Under the pieces are notes generated by a model. The model was not told where the DNA came from. It was given only the letters and a program-made list of their open reading frames with translations, and did not search any database. A DNA stretch of 64,000 nucleotides from Raineyella sp. W15-4 (GTDB lineage Bacteria; Actinomycetota; Actinomycetes; Propionibacteriales; Propionibacteriaceae). The DNA lies in the NCBI RefSeq assembly GCF_033170155.1, contig NZ_CP137079.1:3348001-3412000 (forward strand), given 5' to 3'. A program made the position numbers and the translations under genes. Positions 27,083 to 35,862 of this stretch are shown here, piece by piece (position 1 is the first letter of the stretch; every line of letters begins with the position of its first letter).

Positions 27083-27415
27083 TCAGCGGGTGGTGACCGC
27101 CTGACCCACCGCCTCCCGGGCATCGGCGGCGCGGGCGGGGATCACCGGGATGCCCATCTTGCCCAGGGTGTGCAGCATGCCCTGCCCCATGTGGTCGACC
27201 ACCACCGCCTCGACGGCGTTCTCCCGGAGGAACCGGACGATCCGGGCGTGGTGGGAGCCCTCGGTGCCCTGGTCGTGGGCGACGTCCCAGCCGACCTGGT
27301 GCACCACCCAGTCGGTGATCCGACCGGCGTCGACGGTGGCGACCGCCACCATCGGCGCCCGCCCCCAGCGGGGCTCGACCTGACCGTCGGAGGTGACCGG
27401 GATCGCGATGTTCAT
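27083..27415 (-). CDS. NifX/NafY-type iron-molybdenum cofactor-binding domain protein
   Basis: Protein of 110 residues with the dinitrogenase iron-molybdenum cofactor biosynthesis fold: MNIAIPVTSDGQVEPRWGRAPMVAVATVD opening strand and VVVDHMGQGMLHTLGKMGIPVIPA in the second half. Family members bind Fe-S or Fe-Mo clusters, but many stand-alone copies occur in organisms without nitrogenase and their role is unknown. No nif genes other than the misnamed nifJ are in the window. It is convergent with glgP. Confidence 0.85.
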   Translation of the reverse strand: MNIAIPVTSDGQVEPRWGRAPMVAVATVDAGRITDWVVHQVGWDVAHDQGTEGSHHARIVRFLRENAVEAVVVDHMGQGMLHTLGKMGIPVIPARAADAREAVGQAVTTR

Positions 27416-27506
27416 GGCTCCACTCTAGTGACGGTCCGCCCGGTGACGGTCCGCGCAGCCGGATGACTCCCTGGCCATCCGGCGGGAGGACGCTAGCCTG
27501 ACGGCT

Positions 27507-28679
27507 ATGTCCTCGCCGAGCCGCCACCGCCGTCCCCGCCTCTGGCCGTTGTACGCCGGGGGGTTCCTCGGGCCGTTCGGCGGTGCGGTGACGAACACGA
27601 TGCTCCCGGAGCTGGCGCACGGCCTGGGCACCGATCTGACCTCGGCGTCCGCGGCGGTGACCTGGTACATGCTGCCGTTCTGTTTCACCCTGCTGGTCTC
27701 CGGATCGCTCGCCCAACGGTGGGGACGGGGTCGTACGATCCGCGGCGGGTACGCCGTCTACCTGGTGGCGTCGGTGGTCTGCATCCTCGCCCAGAACCTT
27801 CCCGCCGCCGCGACGGTGCCGGTGTTCATGGCGGGTCGGGCGGTCCAGGGCATCGGCAACGCCTTCACCACCCCGGTGCTGGTGTCGCTGCTGAGCGAGT
27901 TCGTCCCCGCCGAACGGCTCGGCCGGTCGCTGGGCGTCTTCGCCTCCATGCAGGCGGCGGGCCAGGCATTCAGCCCACTGGTCGGCGGTGTGGCCGCCGA
28001 CACCGACTATCGGTTCGCCTTCGTGGTCACCGGCGTCGCCGCGCTGGTGCTGGGCCTGGTGACCCCGTCCGGGCAGGCGGGCAGCGGCCGGGCCGGGGCG
28101 CCGACGAACTGGCGGGCGCTGGCCAACCCCCGGGTGGCGCAGTCCTCGACGATCGCCTTCGCCGCGCAGCTGAGCGCCACCGGGGTGACCGTACTGGCGG
28201 CGTTGATCGCCACCGACCGGTTCGGGCTCTCGCCGACCGCCCGGGGCCTGGTGGTGGCGTTCTACGGTGTCGCCGGCCTGGTCAGCGGCAACCTCGCCGG
28301 GCGGCTCGCGGACACCTGGGGGATCCGTCGGTTCGGCATCCTCTCGCTGCTCCTGCTGGGGATCGCGATGGCGCTGACCGGCCTCGTCCCCTGGCTCGCC
28401 CTGTTGGTGCTACTGGTGGGTGCCATCGGTGCCGCCGGCACGGCCAGCCGGATCCTCACCAACACCCTGGCGCTGCGCAGCACGCCGGAGAACGCCGGCG
28501 GGGCCACCTCGGTGACGATGGCGGTCCAGTTCCTCGGCTCGGCGGTGGTCCCGGTGCTGCTCCCGCTGTACGCGGTCACCCCGCTGCTGGCCACCGCGAC
28601 CGCCGGCGGGGTCTCCGCCCTCGGCGCCCTGGTCGCCGCCCTCCCGGTGCGTCCGGCCCGGCCGGGATCGGGCCGCTGA
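27507..28679 (+). CDS. MFS transporter
   Basis: Membrane protein of 390 residues with about twelve hydrophobic segments. Loop 2-3 motif A is SGSLAQRWGRGRTIRGG and the sixth-helix region QAAGQAFSPLVGGVAADT resembles drug exporters of the DHA group. Transport substrate unknown. TAGCCT at 27494-27499 lies 7 bases before ATG, supporting a leaderless start. It is divergent from the NifX-like gene. Confidence 0.88.
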   Translation: MSSPSRHRRPRLWPLYAGGFLGPFGGAVTNTMLPELAHGLGTDLTSASAAVTWYMLPFCFTLLVSGSLAQRWGRGRTIRGGYAVYLVASVVCILAQNLPAAATVPVFMAGRAVQGIGNAFTTPVLVSLLSEFVPAERLGRSLGVFASMQAAGQAFSPLVGGVAADTDYRFAFVVTGVAALVLGLVTPSGQAGSGRAGAPTNWRALANPRVAQSSTIAFAAQLSATGVTVLAALIATDRFGLSPTARGLVVAFYGVAGLVSGNLAGRLADTWGIRRFGILSLLLLGIAMALTGLVPWLALLVLLVGAIGAAGTASRILTNTLALRSTPENAGGATSVTMAVQFLGSAVVPVLLPLYAVTPLLATATAGGVSALGALVAALPVRPARPGSGR

Positions 28680-28765
28680 TCGCCGTCCGACCCCCTCCGG
28701 ACGCCCCCGAACCGGCCGATGAGCCGTCGAACCCCCTCAGATCGGCGTGTCTGCGCGGTTTTTCA

Positions 28766-28794
28766 TTGCAGAGGCCCCCGCCGGTCACTAGCAT
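28766..28794 (+). promoter_or_regulatory. sigma-70-type promoter of the HU gene
   Basis: TTGCAG (28766-28771), a 17-base spacer and TAGCAT (28789-28794) form a consensus-like housekeeping promoter. The transcript would start near 28801, leaving a leader of about 90 bases before the HU gene, unlike the leaderless genes around it. The leader contains CGACA and TGTCG arms near 28808-28826. Confidence 0.6.
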
Positions 28795-28892
28795 CCTGCG
28801 TTGTTACGACATGTGCGTTGTGTCGATGCGCAGCGCCGAACCGTGCCGGGGTCGTCCACGACCGCGTCACGGACCATCACTGAAGGAGACAC

Positions 28893-29174
28893 ATGAACCG
28901 CACCGAACTCGTGGCCGCCGTCGCCGAGCGCGCCGGACTGTCCAAGGAAGACGCCAACCGCGCCATCACCGCCCTCGACGACGTCCTCCAGGAGGCCGCC
29001 CGCGGGGGGCAGAAGGTCCAGATCCCCGGCCTGCTGACCCTCGAGGTCGTCGATCGCGCCGCCCGCAGCGGCCGCAACCCCCGCACCGGCGAGACCATGG
29101 AGATCGCCGCCAAGCGGGCCGTCCGGCTCACCCCGGGCGCCGCGCTGAAGCGCGCCGCCAACGGCGAGGAGTGA
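28893..29174 (+). CDS. HU family DNA-binding protein
   Basis: Protein of 93 residues: MNRTELVAAVAERAGLSKEDANRAITALDDVLQEAARGGQKVQIPGLLTLEVVDRAARSGRNPRTGETMEI is a full HU fold with the DNA-clamping arm R-x-G-R-N-P-x-T-G. It compacts and bends DNA. There is no lysine/alanine-rich C-terminal tail such as in mycobacterial HupB. The strong AAGGAGA ribosome site 5 bases before ATG and a consensus promoter suggest high expression. Confidence 0.95.
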   Translation: MNRTELVAAVAERAGLSKEDANRAITALDDVLQEAARGGQKVQIPGLLTLEVVDRAARSGRNPRTGETMEIAAKRAVRLTPGAALKRAANGEE

Positions 29175-29190
29175 CCCTCCCGGGCGTCAC

Positions 29191-29229
29191 GACCGGCGCC
29201 CGCCCCTGATCCACGGGCGGGCGTCGGTC
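29191..29229. terminator. bidirectional terminator hairpin between HU and MFS genes
   Basis: GACCGGCGCCCGCCC (29191-29205) pairs with GGGCGGGCGTCGGTC (29215-29229) with one mismatch and a 9-base loop. It lies between convergent genes and overlaps the stop codon of the minus-strand MFS gene. Confidence 0.65.
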
Positions 29230-30424
29230 AGACCGTCCGCCGCCGCAGGGTCGGCGCCGCCGCCAGGGCCACCACCAGGGCCAGCGCGGCGCCGGTCAGC
29301 GTCACCCCGAAACCGCCCGCGGACCCGGCGCGGTCCAGGCCGACGCCGGCAAGGCTCGACCCCAGGGACACCCCGGCGTTGATCGACGTGGCGACCCAGG
29401 CGAACCCCTCGGTGACCCGTTCGGCCGGCACCAGGTGCTGCACCAGTGTCTGCCCGGCGACGAAGGTCGGTGACAGCGTCAGCCCGGTCAGGAACATCAA
29501 CAGGGCCAGCATCTCGATCGAGGTCGCGAAGAAGAACGACCCCGCGCCCAGGCCGATCAGCACCGTCCCGGCGGCGAAGTGCTGCCAGGGTGCCCCGCGC
29601 CAGCGGCGGGCGCCGTAGACGAGCCCGGCAACGAACGAGCCGAGGGAGAACACCAGCAGCGCCGGCCCCGCCGCGGACGGCCGGCCCAGCTCCTTGGCGT
29701 ACGCCACTGTGGACACGTCCACCCCGCCGAAGACGATCCCCAGCATCAGGTACGCCGCGAAGACCAGCCACAGCACCCGGATCCGCAGCAACGACCCGGT
29801 GCCGGCGCCCCGGACCGGGGTCCCGGTGGCCGGCGGTTCGGTCTCCCGTTGGGCCAGGAAGGCCCAGCCGCCGAGGATCTGGACGCTCGCGGCGAGGACC
29901 AGCGGCAGCCAGGCGGCGACCGCGGTCGCCAGCCCGGTGGCCAGCACCGGCCCCACCATGAAGGCGATCTCGTCCAGCGCCGCCTCCATCGCGAACGCGG
30001 TGTGCAGCTGCCCGGCATTGCGGGCCACATGGGTCCACCGGGCCCGGACCAGCGTGGGCATCGAGCCCTGCGCCCCACCGGCGACGACCGCCAGCACGAC
30101 CAGCACCGCACCCGGGGCGTGGTGGGCGGCGGCGTACGCCACTCCCAGTCCGGCCAGCCCGGAGAGGGTGACCGCGGGCAGCATCACCCGGGACTGTCCG
30201 TGCCGGTCCACGGCACGGGAGAGCTGTGGCGCCCCGACCGCGACCGCGAGCACGTACGCCGCTGTGGTGGCGCCGCCGAGGGCATAGGATCCATAACCGG
30301 AAGAAATCAGTATGACCATCGCCAGACCGGTCATACCGATCGGAAGGCGGGCCATCACACCCGCCAGGGAGAACCGCCACGCACCGGGTAGGCCTAGGAC
30401 TTCTCGGTATCGCTTGAGCACCAT
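29228..30424 (-). CDS. MFS transporter
   Basis: Membrane protein of 398 residues with about twelve hydrophobic segments, beginning MVLKRYREVLGLPGAWRFSLAGVMARLPIGMTGLAMVILISS, an opening common to a group of actinomycete MFS proteins. The motif-A-like loop is PQLSRAVDRHGQSRV. TLVQHLVPAERVTEGFAWVATSINAG in the second half is well conserved within that group. The substrate is unknown. It is convergent with HU. Confidence 0.88.
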   Translation of the reverse strand: MVLKRYREVLGLPGAWRFSLAGVMARLPIGMTGLAMVILISSGYGSYALGGATTAAYVLAVAVGAPQLSRAVDRHGQSRVMLPAVTLSGLAGLGVAYAAAHHAPGAVLVVLAVVAGGAQGSMPTLVRARWTHVARNAGQLHTAFAMEAALDEIAFMVGPVLATGLATAVAAWLPLVLAASVQILGGWAFLAQRETEPPATGTPVRGAGTGSLLRIRVLWLVFAAYLMLGIVFGGVDVSTVAYAKELGRPSAAGPALLVFSLGSFVAGLVYGARRWRGAPWQHFAAGTVLIGLGAGSFFFATSIEMLALLMFLTGLTLSPTFVAGQTLVQHLVPAERVTEGFAWVATSINAGVSLGSSLAGVGLDRAGSAGGFGVTLTGAALALVVALAAAPTLRRRTV

Positions 30425-30612
30425 GACATGGTGCCACCGCGGCGATTCGCCCCTCCGGTGACCTCCCCGCCGGCCCCGGTCACCCCCGGGGTCCGTACGA
30501 CGCGGCGATCCCGCGGACCTCCGGGAGGTGTCTGCATCCCACCAGCCTTTCCCTTCCGCGTCATCGCCGCGCCACCGTGGCCGCGGTGTCCCCGACGACG
30601 ACAGGAGCCGTC

Positions 30613-32934
30613 ATGTCCGCCACCCGCGACGCGGGTCAGAAGCTGAAGACCGACCCGTCCCTGCCCCCGGTCGCGGTGATCGAACCGCCCGGCATCTCGA
30701 CCGGGCAGAAGATCCTCTTCACCGCCCTCGGCATCGTCGGCGCGATCGCCTGGTACTTCATCGCCACCCTGCGCGGCGAGCAGGTGAGCGCGGTGTGGTT
30801 CGTGCTCGCCGCGGTCTGTACCTACCTGATCTTCCTGCGCTTCTACGCGAAGCTGATCGAGCGCAGGATCCACCGGCCGGACGACACCCGGGCGACGCCG
30901 GCCGAGGAGTTCGCCAACGGCCGCGACTTCGAACCCACCAACCGGGCGGTCCTCTTCGGCCACCACTTCGCCGCCATCGCCGGCGCGGGCCCGCTGGTCG
31001 GCCCGGTCCTCGCGGCCCAGATGGGCTACCTGCCGGGGACGATCTGGATCATCGTCGGGGTGGTCCTCGCCGGCGCCGTCCAGGACTACATGGTGCTGCA
31101 CCTCTCGATCCGGCGGAACGGCCGGTCGCTCGGCCAGATGGCCCGCGACGAGCTGGGCACCGTCGGCGGCTGGTTCGCCATCGTCGGCGTGCTCACCATC
31201 ATGATCATCCTGATCGCGGTGCTCGCGATCGTCATCATCGGTGCGCTGGCGTCCTCCCCGTGGGGTGTCTTCTCCATCGCGATGACCATCCCGATCGCCT
31301 TCCTGATGGGCCTCTACATGCGCTACCTGCGGCCCGGCAAGGTCGGCGAGGCCTCGGTGATCGGCGTGGTGCTGCTCGTCCTGGCGATCGCCGGCGGGTC
31401 GCTGGTGAACACCCACCCGGTCCTCGCCCAGATCTTCACCCTGACCCCGGTCCAGCTGGCGTACGCCATCGCCATCTACGGCTTCCTCGCGGCGATCCTG
31501 CCGGTGTGGCTGCTGCTCGCCCCGCGCGACTACCTGTCGACGTTCATGAAGGTCGGCACCATCGTCTTCCTGGCACTGGCGATCCTGATCGTCCGGCCGG
31601 TGATGTCGATGCCGGCGGTCACCCACTTCGCCCTGGACGGCACCGGCCCGGCCTTCGCCGGCAACCTGTTCCCGTTCCTCTTCATCACCATCGCCTGCGG
31701 CGCGCTGTCCGGCTTCCACTCGCTGATCTCCTCGGGCACCACGCCGAAGATGATCCAGAAGGAGTCGCAGGCGCGGATCATCGGCTACGGCGGCATGCTC
31801 ACCGAGTCGTTCGTGGCGATCTCCGCGCTGATCACCGCAGCGGTGATCGACCAGCACCTCTATTTCGGGATGAACGCGCCGCTCGGCCTGACCGGCGGCA
31901 CCCCGGCGACCGCCGCCGCGTACACGAACGGCCTGCATCTGGTCACCGGCGCCGGTGCGTCGCTGCCCGACGCGTCCCCGGACCTGTTCGCGCAGGCAGC
32001 CGCCGAGGTCGGTGAGAAGACGATCATCTCCCGGACCGGTGGCGCCCCGACGCTCGCCTTCGGGATGGCGCACATCCTCAGCCAGATCCCCGTCGTGGGC
32101 GCGGCGAAGGCCTTCTGGTACCACTTCGCGGTGATGTTCGAGGCGCTGTTCATCCTCACCACGGTCGACGCCGGCACCCGGGTGGCGCGCTTCATGCTCT
32201 CCGACTCGCTGGCCAACATCCCCGGCTGGCGGAAGTTCCGCGATCCGTCCTGGCGGCCGGGGGCGTGGATCTGCACCGCCCTGGTGGTGCTGGGCTGGGG
32301 TTCCATCGTGGTGATGGGCGTCACCGACCCGTTGGGCGGGATCAACATGCTGTTCCCGCTGTTCGGCATCGCCAACCAGCTGCTCGCCGCGATCGCGCTC
32401 ACCGTCGTCTTCGTCGTGGTGATGAAGAAGGGCCTGTTCCGCTGGGCCTGGATCCCCGCCCTGCCGCTGCTGTGGGACCTGTTCATCACGATGTGGGCGT
32501 CCTGGCAGAAGATCTTCTCCGCCAACCCGTCGCTCGGCTACTGGGCGCTGAACGCCGCCGCCCGCGCCGCGAAGACGAAGGGCGCGCAGACCTTCTCCAC
32601 CGCGAAGAGCCCGCACGAGATCGACATGGTGATCCGCAACACCGCCGTCCAGGGCTCCCTGTCGATCCTGTACGCGGTGCTGGTGCTGATCGTCTTCGTC
32701 ATCGGGGTGGCCATCGCCGTCCGGGCCGTCCGGCGGGGCGGCCTGCCCGACGCCGAAGCCGAGGGGGTGCCGTCGCGGATCTTCGCTCCGGCCGGCTTCG
32801 TGCCCACCGCCCTGGAGAAGGAGGTGCTGGCCGAGTGGCAGGCCGCCGGCATCAACCCGTACGGTGACGATCGGCTGCCCGGGATGCACCACGCCAGCCA
32901 GCAGGAGACGATCCAGGAGGAGAACGAACTGTGA
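30613..32934 (+). CDS. cstA: carbon starvation protein CstA (pyruvate/peptide transporter)
   Basis: Membrane protein of 773 residues with about 16-18 hydrophobic segments. NRAVLFGHHFAAIAGAGPLVGPVLAAQMGYLPGTIWI near residue 120 and CGALSGFHSLISSGTTPKMI near 370 are signatures of the CstA family; family members take up pyruvate or peptides. The ATG at 30613 follows ACAGGAG. It overlaps the YbdD-like gene by 4 bases, so the two are translationally coupled. In enteric bacteria CstA needs YbdD for uptake activity. Located near pyruvate-using genes (nifJ, ppdK, ald). Confidence 0.94.
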   Translation: MSATRDAGQKLKTDPSLPPVAVIEPPGISTGQKILFTALGIVGAIAWYFIATLRGEQVSAVWFVLAAVCTYLIFLRFYAKLIERRIHRPDDTRATPAEEFANGRDFEPTNRAVLFGHHFAAIAGAGPLVGPVLAAQMGYLPGTIWIIVGVVLAGAVQDYMVLHLSIRRNGRSLGQMARDELGTVGGWFAIVGVLTIMIILIAVLAIVIIGALASSPWGVFSIAMTIPIAFLMGLYMRYLRPGKVGEASVIGVVLLVLAIAGGSLVNTHPVLAQIFTLTPVQLAYAIAIYGFLAAILPVWLLLAPRDYLSTFMKVGTIVFLALAILIVRPVMSMPAVTHFALDGTGPAFAGNLFPFLFITIACGALSGFHSLISSGTTPKMIQKESQARIIGYGGMLTESFVAISALITAAVIDQHLYFGMNAPLGLTGGTPATAAAYTNGLHLVTGAGASLPDASPDLFAQAAAEVGEKTIISRTGGAPTLAFGMAHILSQIPVVGAAKAFWYHFAVMFEALFILTTVDAGTRVARFMLSDSLANIPGWRKFRDPSWRPGAWICTALVVLGWGSIVVMGVTDPLGGINMLFPLFGIANQLLAAIALTVVFVVVMKKGLFRWAWIPALPLLWDLFITMWASWQKIFSANPSLGYWALNAAARAAKTKGAQTFSTAKSPHEIDMVIRNTAVQGSLSILYAVLVLIVFVIGVAIAVRAVRRGGLPDAEAEGVPSRIFAPAGFVPTALEKEVLAEWQAAGINPYGDDRLPGMHHASQQETIQEENEL

Positions 32935-33221
32935 CCCGATCCCGGCCCGCCTCCGGCACCGGGCGCTTCGCCATCGCGGCGGAGCCGGCCCGGGGAGACG
33001 GCTCCGCGCCGACCCACCGACCCGAGGACGGCGACGTGGTGCAGCGCGCCTGGCGCGGCACCGTCGCGGTGGTCCGGGGGCTGGCCGGGCTGGACAGGTA
33101 CGACCGCTACGTCAACCACCAGCTGCGGGCCCATCCCGACGAGCCGATGCTGACCGAGGCGGAGTTCTGGCGCTGCGCCTGGGAGGCCGAGGGCCTCAAC
33201 CCCGCGGCCCGCTGCTGCTGA
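32931..33221 (+). CDS. YbdD/YjiX family protein
   Basis: Protein of 96 residues with an approximately 35-residue unstructured lead, then RAWRGTVAVVRGLAGLDRYDRYVNHQLRAHPDEPMLTEAEFWRCAWE, the DUF466 family core (YDxYxxHxxxxHPxxPxxxxxxFxR). The GTG start overlaps the cstA stop (GTGA). It is required with CstA for transport in related systems. It ends with a Cys-Cys pair, unusual compared with the CC-rich end of typical members only in length. Confidence 0.9.
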   Translation: MTRSRPASGTGRFAIAAEPARGDGSAPTHRPEDGDVVQRAWRGTVAVVRGLAGLDRYDRYVNHQLRAHPDEPMLTEAEFWRCAWEAEGLNPAARCC

Positions 33222-33399
33222 CCTCCGCCGTCCCAGCCGCCCAGCCTCCGGCTGCCGCGGGGCCGAAGCCGAAGACACCGACGGACCCCGGCAATGACCG
33301 GCCGTTCCCCGCCACCGCCTGGATGTTACCGCTATCACCTATCCCCGCACGGACCGCCCGCCCCTGTCGTGCGAAGATTGTCCGTGGTTTACTTTCTGT

Positions 33400-34596
33400 A
33401 TGTCGTCGACCAATGAAGGTTCTGCGGACAGTTACGGTCCCGGTGGCTCACAGTCGGCCCTGCGCAGCGCCAACGAGGCCAGGGTGCTGGAGACCCTGCG
33501 CAGCCGAGGGGCGCTGACCCAGGCCGAGCTGGCGCGGCGGACGTCACTGGCCCCCTCCACCGTCTCGAAGATCGTGCACACCCTGCTCGAGGCGGGCGTG
33601 GTGGACATGGAGACGGACAAACAGGGCCGGCGCGGTCAACTGGTCGCCCTGTCCTCGTCCGCCGGGCTGGTGGTCGGGATCGACATGGGCCGTGACCACG
33701 TCCATGTCGCGCTGGCGAACCTGGCGCACGAGGTGGTGGCCGAGCAGCACCGTACGCTCCCTCAGGGGCACTCGATGCCCACCGGATTCGGCGCCGCCGA
33801 CGACATCCTCGCCCTGCTGCTCGACGGGCTCGGTGTGACCCGCAGCCGGGTGGTCGGCGCCTGCCTGTCGATCCCCGCCCCGGTCGACGCGGACGGAGTG
33901 ATCACCGCCACCGCCCTGATGCCCGGATGGAACGACGTGAACCTGGCCACCGCCGCCGAGCAGGCGCTCGGGCTACCGGTGCTGGTCGAGAACGACGCCA
34001 ACCTCGGTGCCCTCGGCGAGGCCACCTGGGGGGCGGGACGAGACATCCGCAACATGGTCTATCTCAAGCTGGCCAACGGCATCGGCGCCGGCCTGATCCT
34101 CAACGGGGAGATCTTCCGCGGCGCCACCGGGACGGCCGGCGAGATCGGCCACACCACGGTGGTCGAGAACGGTGCCGTCTGCCAGTGCGGCAACCGCGGC
34201 TGCCTGGAGACGGTGGCCAACTCCCCGCACGTGATCGGCCTGCTCGCCCCCACCCACGGCCGGCTGAGCATCCCGCGGATCGTCGAGCTCGCCCGCGCGG
34301 GCGACCCCGGCTGCCGGCGGGTGCTCGGCGACACCGGCCGGGTGGCCGGCCTGGCCGTCGCGAACCTCTGCAACATCGTCAACCCGCAGCGACTCATCGT
34401 CGGCGGTGAGCTGTCCGCCGCCGAGGACCTGCTGCTGGGCCCGATGCGGCAGTCCGTACGCCTCAACGGCATCCCCGGCGCCGTCCGCTCCCTGGAGATC
34501 GTCCGGGCCGAACTCGGCGCCCGGGCGCACGTGCTCGGCGCCGTGGCGTACGCCCTGGCCCACGTCACCCCCGAGGCGCTCACCGCCACCCACTGA
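33400..34596 (+). CDS. ROK-family transcriptional regulator
   Basis: Protein of 398 residues. Residues of about 20-80 form a MarR-like winged helix (LETLRSRGALTQAELARRTSLAPSTVSKIVHTLLEAGVV); the rest is the ROK sugar-kinase fold with VENDANLGALGEATWGAG and the zinc motif CQCGNRGCLE. Such proteins repress sugar genes and are relieved by a sugar or sugar phosphate. The ATG follows GTTTACTTTCTGT directly, an AT-rich stretch in a very GC-rich setting that may be its promoter and autoregulatory operator. It lies 58 bases before the glucokinase gene. Confidence 0.9.
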   Translation: MSSTNEGSADSYGPGGSQSALRSANEARVLETLRSRGALTQAELARRTSLAPSTVSKIVHTLLEAGVVDMETDKQGRRGQLVALSSSAGLVVGIDMGRDHVHVALANLAHEVVAEQHRTLPQGHSMPTGFGAADDILALLLDGLGVTRSRVVGACLSIPAPVDADGVITATALMPGWNDVNLATAAEQALGLPVLVENDANLGALGEATWGAGRDIRNMVYLKLANGIGAGLILNGEIFRGATGTAGEIGHTTVVENGAVCQCGNRGCLETVANSPHVIGLLAPTHGRLSIPRIVELARAGDPGCRRVLGDTGRVAGLAVANLCNIVNPQRLIVGGELSAAEDLLLGPMRQSVRLNGIPGAVRSLEIVRAELGARAHVLGAVAYALAHVTPEALTATH

Positions 34597-34654
34597 TCCC
34601 CCGGGCCGCCGGCAGCAGCGGCGGCCGACCACCACCGACCGCCAGGAGACACCG

Positions 34655-35680
34655 ATGCCCACCCTGCCGCAGCCCGCTCCCCACGTCGCCCCGCCAGGGC
34701 CGGCGACCTCCCCGCACCGGCCGGCACCCGCGGAGTCCCGGCCGACGATCGGGGTGGATGTCGGCGGCACCAAGATCGCCGCTGGACTCGTCGACGCCAC
34801 CGGCCGGATCCTGGCCACCGTCCGCCGCCCCACCCCGGCCGAGGACAGTGCCCGGGTCGCGACGACGATCGCCGAGGTGGTCACCGACCTCGCCGCCGGC
34901 CACGACGTCGAGGCGATCGGCATCGGGGCGGCCGGGTTCGTCGACGCGACCCGGTCGACCGTACTGTTCGCCCCGAACCTCGCCTGGCGCGACGAACCGC
35001 TGCGCCGCAAGGTCGAGGAGCGGTGCGGACTGCCGGTCGTGGTGGAGAACGATGCCAACGCGGCGGCCTGGGGGGAGTTCCGGCTCGGCGCCGCCCGGGA
35101 CGTCAGCTCCGCCGTGGTGATCACCGTGGGCACCGGCATCGGCGGTGGGGTGATCCTCGACGACCGGCTGGTGCGGGGCACCCACGGCGTCGCCGCCGAG
35201 ATCGGTCACATCAAGGTCGTCCGACGCGGCCGGCGGTGCGGCTGCGGCCAGCGCGGCTGCCTGGAGAGCTATGCGAGCGGGCGGGCGCTGGTCCGCGAGG
35301 CCCGGGAGATCGCGACCACCTCCCCGCACGACGGCGCCCGACTGCTCGAGCTCGCCGGCGGCCACCCGGAGGACATCACCGGCCCGCACGTGACCCAGGC
35401 GGCCCAGGAGGGCGACCCGGCGGCGCTGGAGTGCTTCGAGCAGGTCGGCTGGTGGCTCGGCAGCGGGATGGCCGATCTGGCCGCGGTGCTGGACCCGGCG
35501 ATCTTCGTCATCGCCGGCGGTGTCAGCGAGAGCGGCGACCTGCTGCTCGCACCGGCCCGCAGGGCGTTCGAGTCCACCCTCTCCGCCGGCGCCTTCCGGC
35601 CGGTCGCGGAGATCCGGCGGGCCACCCTGGGTAACGAGGCGGGCATCATCGGCGCCGCCGACCTGGCCCGGACCCGCTGA
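34655..35680 (+). CDS. glk: ROK-family glucokinase
   Basis: Protein of 341 residues, no DNA-binding domain. GVDVGGTKIAAGLVD near residue 31 is the ATP phosphate-binding loop, VVVENDANAAAWGEFRLGAA contains the catalytic Asp (END), GTGIGGGVILD and the zinc motif CGCGQRGCLESYASG follow. It phosphorylates glucose to glucose 6-phosphate. A 25-residue Pro-rich N-terminal lead is unusual. RBS CAGGAGAC precedes the ATG. Probably in an operon with the upstream ROK regulator, which would couple regulator and kinase. Confidence 0.9.
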   Translation: MPTLPQPAPHVAPPGPATSPHRPAPAESRPTIGVDVGGTKIAAGLVDATGRILATVRRPTPAEDSARVATTIAEVVTDLAAGHDVEAIGIGAAGFVDATRSTVLFAPNLAWRDEPLRRKVEERCGLPVVVENDANAAAWGEFRLGAARDVSSAVVITVGTGIGGGVILDDRLVRGTHGVAAEIGHIKVVRRGRRCGCGQRGCLESYASGRALVREAREIATTSPHDGARLLELAGGHPEDITGPHVTQAAQEGDPAALECFEQVGWWLGSGMADLAAVLDPAIFVIAGGVSESGDLLLAPARRAFESTLSAGAFRPVAEIRRATLGNEAGIIGAADLARTR

Positions 35681-35769
35681 CCTGTGCCGCATCGTGAGAG
35701 GGACCGCGAGGAGAGATCCGCCACAGTGAAACACTGACTACTACGTTCACCGTACGTCTCTGCACGGGT

Positions 35770-35793
35770 CCGGACCGCCCCGGAGCGGTCCGG
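35770..35793. terminator. hairpin between glucokinase and the PFOR operon
   Basis: CCGGACCGC (35770-35778) and GCGGTCCGG (35785-35793) are perfect 9-base arms with a 6-base loop. It has no T-run, as is usual in high-GC actinomycetes. It lies in the 182-base gap before the GltD-like gene. Confidence 0.55.
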
Positions 35794-35850
35794 CGACTCC
35801 CCGACCACCGGCCCCCACCCCTGGGGGACAAGACGTACGACAGTCAGTAG

Positions 35851-35862
35851 TAATCTGACCCC
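35851..35862 (+). promoter_or_regulatory. -10 element of the GltD-like/nifJ operon
   Basis: TAATCT (35851-35856) stands 6 bases before the ATG at 35863, implying a leaderless mRNA for the three-gene unit. Upstream, CGTACGTCT near 35752-35760 and AGACGTACG at 35831-35839 are inverted copies, and CAGTGAAACACTG near 35725-35737 is a small palindrome; either could bind a redox or carbon regulator. Confidence 0.5.

Noticed and set aside
30394-32892. 832-codon minus-strand frame opposite cstA
   Set aside because: Asp/Arg/His-rich low-complexity translation with no family match; cstA on the plus strand has signatures and a ribosome site.
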